The notes below the pieces were generated by a model. The model saw nothing but the letters and a program-made list of their open reading frames with translations. It did not search any database and was not told the origin of the DNA. From contig NC_058063.1 in assembly GCF_020085105.1 (NCBI RefSeq), positions 6,048,501 through 6,112,500 of the forward strand: 64,000 nucleotides of DNA. Reading direction: 5' to 3'. The translations under genes and the position numbers were made by a program. The first letter of the stretch is position 1; every line of letters starts with the position of its first letter. This DNA is from Siniperca chuatsi (Eukaryota > Chordata > Actinopteri > Centrarchiformes > Sinipercidae). Below, piece after piece: positions 59,001-64,000 of the stretch.

Positions 59001-62000
59001 ACAAGAAAAGCAGTCAAAGAAATCAATTTTCTATCTGTCGACCGAGACTTCACAATAACCAGAACATTCAGAAACTGAACATTTGCCACATATGTCGGAC
59101 AAATGATATTTTCTAAATAAACACAAGAGCGGGACTGCTATGCCAAATGACTTATTTTCATTTCTGACTGCATTTTAACAAATACAGCAACCTGCCATTC
59201 AAAATCAGACACCATACAGCAAGACTTTTCCAAACTTCTCCTTCCTCCATTTATCTACTGCACACCTTGTTTGAGTCCTGAATTATCTTGACGTTTTCTG
59301 GCCCAAACTTTTCCCCGTAGAGTGTCAGCAGCCGCTGAGAGATTTCGGACAGGCCAGTGAGTTTAGGCTCTTTGTAAATATACTCCTTCCCGTCCTCCTC
59401 CTCGAAGAAGCCCTGCACAAAATAAATGTTTACTCAGTAATAAATAAAATGAGAGACAGTCCATCTGAAGTGTGCTGAAAGAAATATGCATTAACCACCA
59501 ATAACCCATTTAGTTCAGTAATGTTATCTCCCCCACCCCAACTGTGTTTTCAATACAAATCAACTTTAAGTGCCAATATCATTATAAAGATGGAGTGATA
59601 TGACTTATTCTGCCTTTTTAAAGATACTACAAATGCAAATACAGCTTGTTTCTGTTGTTTTTGCCCTAAAGTACATCTCTCCTCTGCACAAGTAAGATGC
59701 AACACATCCATCACATTTTGCTTAAGTGGCATAATAACATAAAACACATTTGCATGACATACCATTCCCTTAAAGAGTCTGCTTACTTCTAACGTCACTG
59801 TAGCTATTTTCTTTTAATTATTACATCCACAGATCCTGCTTGTTTATGTGCTGTCAAAAAGCTGTAAAGGTAGTCTTTGCATGGTGAGAACAGTTACTTT
59901 GTTGCACTCAGTTGCATTTACAAATTGTTTTTGTAATTATAGTTTCCACTCTCTAATCATTTCACTTCCATATTTTAAGCAACATTTGACAAATTTCCAT
60001 AATATCCTAACAGTGAAAAGGGTTTCGTTACTTCTCCATGGTATTCATAAACATGTGCCTGTGGAATCCCGACAAATGGTTTGGGACACGTTATGATCCA
60101 ATCTTATGAGCCAATCTTTATGTTACATGATGGCTGGGCATTCGCTGTGAAATGCACAACTGGTGCAGATTACACAACATTATGTTTGCTATGAACTCTG
60201 TTCATTCATTCAAATAATAATAAACATCCTGCTTTATATTTGTACAGTTGCAGCTGCATTACTGGCATTTCTTGCCTCGGTCCACCAAAACAATACAGAG
60301 CCAAATAATGTCCACTTATAATTCTCAATGTAAAAGATTAGGCTTTTTTTTTTTTTTTTTTTTTTTAAACAAACAGAAGTCCCAAACCTAATAATTCTGC
60401 TGTCTTGAAATTGTTTCCTTACTTTCGCCCAATTTGTGAAGCTGAATTCCTTATGCACTGCTCTCCTTGGCATTGCTAACTCTACTTTTGGCTTGGGGAG
60501 GTTGTACACAGATATTATGTCACCAGTAGCTTCTTTTCAGCTGCCAGAGGAGCTTAACAAGGGAAGTGTAATGCGTGGGAGGTTTATGCGACCTCCCACC
60601 AACCAAGCTCCACTTGTGCAGGTGCCCCAACCAACTTGGAGGAGTCTCTACCACAGCAACAAGGACATGATCCCTAGCAACGTCAAAGCATACGACCGAG
60701 CCAGCGGCAGCTGGAACTGAACCTAACAGATGGGTGTTTCTTTCTAATGAATGAAAATAAAGTGACGTGTTGGTATTTTGGTAGAAATTAGGTCTTGGAC
60801 ATTGCTCTCAGCAAGTCTGAGGACCACGATGGTCTACAGCACAACATCAATCAGCTGATAATTTAGTGATTTTCTCAACAAGCAGCGGTCTAAATGCTCA
60901 GCAATTCAAAAAGAAAAGCAGAAGTTTAATATAATTATAGCAGAAATGTCAGGAAAACAGATAGTACTGAGCTACAAGTAATGAGTGACGGTTACCACTA
61001 TCTGTCATCCACAGTTGATTTATACTGTATGAAAGCCTTCTCCTTCAGTTAATTAAGTCCCCACAGCCAGAGAGCTGCAGGGCAAATACTGTATGTTATA
61101 ACTCCGTGTTCTACCACTTTGTGTGTGACATCCTGGGATTGCACTGGACATACACACTTCACAGTCATTAATAGTTAGTTCGCTCCCTTCTCCTTACTAC
61201 TAAATATCTATTTTTCTTCACAATCTTTTAATTTTTAGTGATATAATATGATACAGTAGAGTTAGGAGTAATATTTTGCAATCATATACACAATTTTACT
61301 GCATGAGAGGAGAATGATTCATCACCACACCCATTTGATTCCCATTCCCATAGCGCTGTGTGCCACAGATGCATTTGAAAATGCCCAGAAAATGACATGT
61401 ATCCTGTGTCCTGGTCGTTGCAATGGCACCTTAAATAAAAGATCCCATGAAGCTGCTTGTTGACCTCACCTGTCCATAAAAAGCCACTCTGAAGTATGTC
61501 CCGAGCAGCCTGCGGCCTGATTGTATCACTTCCATTATCTTATTGTAGGCTCTGTGCAGAGTGTCGTACAGTCGGCTGAGTTTCTGGGAAAATAAGACAG
61601 ATAGCATCAGATTTGGTCTGTTTTGTGATTGTTTGTTTAGTGGAGCAACTGAGCAGTGCGCACAAAAACAAGCACAAGCATTTGATTTATGTATTGTCCC
61701 AACAAACGCATGTAAAATACAAGAATCTATGTTCACATCCATGCAACATATTATATATATTATTCATTATTTGACACTGTGACTAGAAATTTATCACTTG
61801 GCACGTAATGCTGTGAAACACATAATGCTTATATGTTTGTGCATTGCACATGACAACATAGTACACCATTTGCTGAAAGGAGCAAAACTCTGTATCAAGG
61901 TATTATCAGTTTCACATTAGATAATTATGTGTCTTTCTAGTTGTGGAGAAGGTAGCAATTTGCGTGTAAAGGGATGAGCACACAATCAGGTGGTAAACCC

Positions 62001-63641
62001 ACAAGAAGGAGATGGCTTAAGGGTGTCACACAGAGCAGTTTGTGTTTTGCACAGTTATATTTCCCATCAGCAGGAGGTGGCTCAGTGTTGTCACATAACA
62101 GCAAGAGGGTACTGGGTTCAAATCCACAGGGGTTTGCATGTTCTCTGGGTGGGTTTCCTCCCACACTCCAAAGACATGAAGGTTAGGCAATTTGAACTCT
62201 AAATTGCCCATAGATATTAACATGAACATGTTAGCCTGCCTATAAGCCCTGTGATAGACTAGCGACCTCACTTCTTGCCCAGTGTGTGCAGGGAGGCTTA
62301 AGGCCCCCGTGACCCTGAACAGGATAAATGGGTATTGAAAATGGTTGGATGGGTGGAATGATGTTGTTTTCAAGAGCAAGAAGAAGGAGCTATAAAAAGC
62401 ACTTGATAACAACCAAGTTGCATTCCCAAAACATGAGAAAATGACACTAAAAATATGTAGTTAGAATGGTCGAACTGGTATCAAGCTGTGTAAATCAAGT
62501 GGCTGCTTTTATGTGGTGTCAAGCAATCCAGTAGTTTGGCCTGCTGGAAACAATATAAAATGAGATGAAGAGATGCTGAAAATCCTGTGAGTGCAAGTCA
62601 ACAAGTCTAAGAAGCCAAGGAGTTTAAATGATGGCTGGAAAATGAATAGGGTAAACTTTACACAAAAGTATTTATATCAAGAGACCAAAGTCCTTACATA
62701 GGTGTGATAACTTGACCTTCATAAGCACGGGAGCATGGTTGAATCACTTTGCAAGGAAAAGGCAAGAAACTGTGGCTGCATGTTTATGCAGGACATCTGA
62801 GTCTGAGTGTAGGGATGTTGCTACGGTACCTCATACTCGTGACGCTTCTCATAGATGGGGATAATGAGTTTGGCAATGTGCGTGATGAGCTCATAGCGTT
62901 CGGCCTTCCACAGTGCTTCCACACAGACCTCGAGGTGTTCGACCAAGACTTCCTAAAAAGGGGTAGAAAGGGAATAATAGATCTCTTTTTAACAGGTATT
63001 CACATTTACAGTATCAAGTCATAAGATCAACAAATAAGATTTTATAATAGGATTAAGGCTGGGTATCATTCTTAAATTTTTCCAATACTAGTGCTGATAC
63101 AATACCCAAATTACAGTACGGATACTGTACCAATACTATTTTTGATACCTTACTTTGGCTTCTTTGTTTCTATTTCTCAAAGTTCTCAAATGTTAAATCT
63201 TCGAAACACAAGCAGCCGTACATGAACTTCGCCTTTCAAAAATCTAAAACGGGCAAAATTACTATCTGATTAAGGATAACAATTATGAATCTGACCAGAG
63301 ATTCAAGGCCAGCTTTCAGCACTTGACAGTTTTTGATACTCAGTGCTACAGACACATTTTGATCGCTCGCCCCCCAAAAAGTCTTGAGTTTTGATACCAG
63401 CCCTAGTTAGTGTGAAAATGTAGAATTCACTGACAATCAAGCCAGTTGTTGTTTGCAAAGTCTTTTGCCTAATCACTTTTTGTCACTTCACAATGTCTTA
63501 TGTAAGAAAGCAAATCATGTGGACACCGCCACACCTCAGTGTAATAGACATCTTGCATTCCGGTGTCCTCCCTCATGGCGGCTTCCTCTTCAATATTCAT
63601 GGTAATCTTCTTAAAAGCTGCAAGGCCGCTGGGGAACAACT
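53071..63641 (-). CDS. dock11: Dedicator of cytokinesis 11 (Cdc42 GEF), 3' part with DHR-2 domain
   Basis: Last nine coding exons, right to left: 63535-63641, 62830-62952, 61470-61583, 59266-59412, 58559-58769, 57436-57626, 57149-57249, 56844-56982 and 53071-53160. All have AG/GT borders and compatible phases; they encode about 400 residues. They form most of the DHR-2 (guanine-exchange) domain: [75 protein letters not shown], then [12 protein letters not shown], which carries the conserved nucleotide-sensor valine of lobe C. The C terminus [15 protein letters not shown] resembles the human DOCK11 end (LHVFCAISGTSSDRG) rather than DOCK9 or DOCK10, but stops earlier. The protein activates Cdc42 (and, for DOCK11, reportedly Rac) at membranes in blood and immune cells. 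The 5' part lies beyond the right edge. Confidence 0.93.
53161..56843 (-). other. Final dock11 intron (3.7 kb)
   Basis: No exon seen. It holds a short (CA)n run at 53219-53240 and, at about 54170-54310, a fragment with GGGAGCCGAAACGTCTTGA that resembles a dispersed retroelement end. The rest is unremarkable AT-rich DNA. Confidence 0.6.
60541..60780 (+). CDS. Possible terminal exon of an unrecognised plus-strand gene
   Basis: A frame open from 60436 to the stop at 60720 contains a good splice acceptor (GTAGCTTCTTTTCAG ending at 60540). From there it would encode about 59 residues, including [19 protein letters not shown] and [20 protein letters not shown], ending in GSWN. The segment is rich in Pro, Asn and Arg and more GC-rich than its surroundings. 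A canonical AATAAA follows at 60756-60761, 36 bp after the stop, with a GT-rich stretch (GTGACGTGTTGG) behind it. It lies antisense in a dock11 intron. I do not recognise the protein. No upstream exon was identified. It could be a real nested gene end, a pseudogene or a chance frame. Confidence 0.35.
62066..62360 (+). mobile_element. tRNA-derived SINE
   Basis: The 5' head has tRNA-like promoter boxes: AGGTGGCTCAGTGTTGTC (box A-like) and GGGTTCAAATCC (box B). The body contains GGTTTCCTCCCACACTCCAA and GACCCTGAACAGGATAAATG, and the 3' end carries GGATGGGTGGA repeats. This is a very common fish SINE/LINE-tail structure. It lies in a dock11 intron. Confidence 0.75.
63050..63412. mobile_element. 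Probable non-autonomous DNA element (GGCTGGGTATC ends)
   Basis: The left end TAAGGCTGGGTATCATTCTT and the right end TTTTGATACCAGCCCTA are imperfect inverted repeats, as in teleost hAT-like MITEs. No clean target duplication is visible and there is no coding sequence. It lies between two dock11 exons. Confidence 0.5.
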
Positions 63642-64000
63642 CTAACGAATGAACAGTAAAGGCAAAGTAAAAAACGGGTTCACATAGATGTTTAAAAGAA
63701 AGTTTTCTACCAAATACTGTATTTCATTTAATTCCATGTTTCATTCATGACATAATCTAGTCATATTGACTTATTTTTGAGGAACGTTTTTGTAGAAACA
63801 CGTTACAAAGAAAGATAAAATATTACTCCATGTTTGGTAGCATGTGACTACCTAATAATAAATCACATGATGAAAGCAGAGACACTGTATACATGCTGCT
63901 GCCTCTGGTCTAGACGCCAAACAAATGTTTGAGAGATAAGCATTAGCTGTCAACCAACTGTTGCACCTCACAAATTATCTTTGTCCGTTAGCATTCCTCA

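Noticed and set aside
1-64000. CRISPR arrays, bacterial operons, prophage
   Set aside because: Spliced vertebrate genes, microsatellites and eukaryotic transposons throughout; no direct-repeat spacer arrays were seen.

Overview
The window is vertebrate nuclear DNA, most likely from a ray-finned (teleost, probably percomorph) fish. Long introns with GT..AG borders, many (CA)n/(TC)n microsatellites, Tc1-like and hAT-like DNA transposon remnants and several fish-type dispersed repeats all point this way. The species cannot be named from the sequence. All four protein-coding genes I can support lie on the minus strand, so transcription runs from right to left.

From left to right. (1) 26-17987: the 5' part of kirrel1 (nephrin-family immunoglobulin adhesion protein). 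It has five coding exons, a 13.5 kb first intron, and its 3' part lies beyond the left edge. (2) 18-27.6 kb: a gene-poor interval with a tRNA-Arg(UCU) gene, a CTCF consensus beside it, a LINE remnant, and a Tc1/mariner element nested inside a fold-back element. (3) 27624-36126: a complete 10-exon class I cytokine receptor gene of the IL13RA1/IL5RA/CSF2RA group. (4) 38292-49408: a second complete 10-exon class I receptor gene, read as il13ra1. Both receptor genes have the same exon number, the same intron phases and the same 100-nt exons 4 and 8, so they are ancient tandem duplicates. (5) 53071-63641: the last nine coding exons of dock11 (DHR-2 Cdc42 GEF domain); its 5' part lies beyond the right edge. 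As I recall it, human DOCK11 and IL13RA1 are also neighbours in this order and orientation, which supports the il13ra1 name.

In function, il13ra1 and its neighbour encode single-pass type I receptor chains with three fibronectin-III-like domains, a transmembrane segment and a short Box1 tail. Kirrel1 is a cell-adhesion protein and Dock11 activates Cdc42. The four are not a pathway.

The most interesting points are: the duplicated receptor pair with eroded WSXWS motifs; two near-identical hAT-type MITEs with perfect 8-bp target duplications, one in an intron and one at the promoter of il13ra1; a dispersed repeat in il13ra1 intron 7 carrying perfect estrogen-response and DR1 nuclear-receptor sites; a tRNA+CTCF candidate boundary; a PU.1-IRF composite element upstream of the first receptor gene; and an unrecognised plus-strand terminal exon with a poly(A) signal inside a dock11 intron. 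I found no wholly new multi-gene system.
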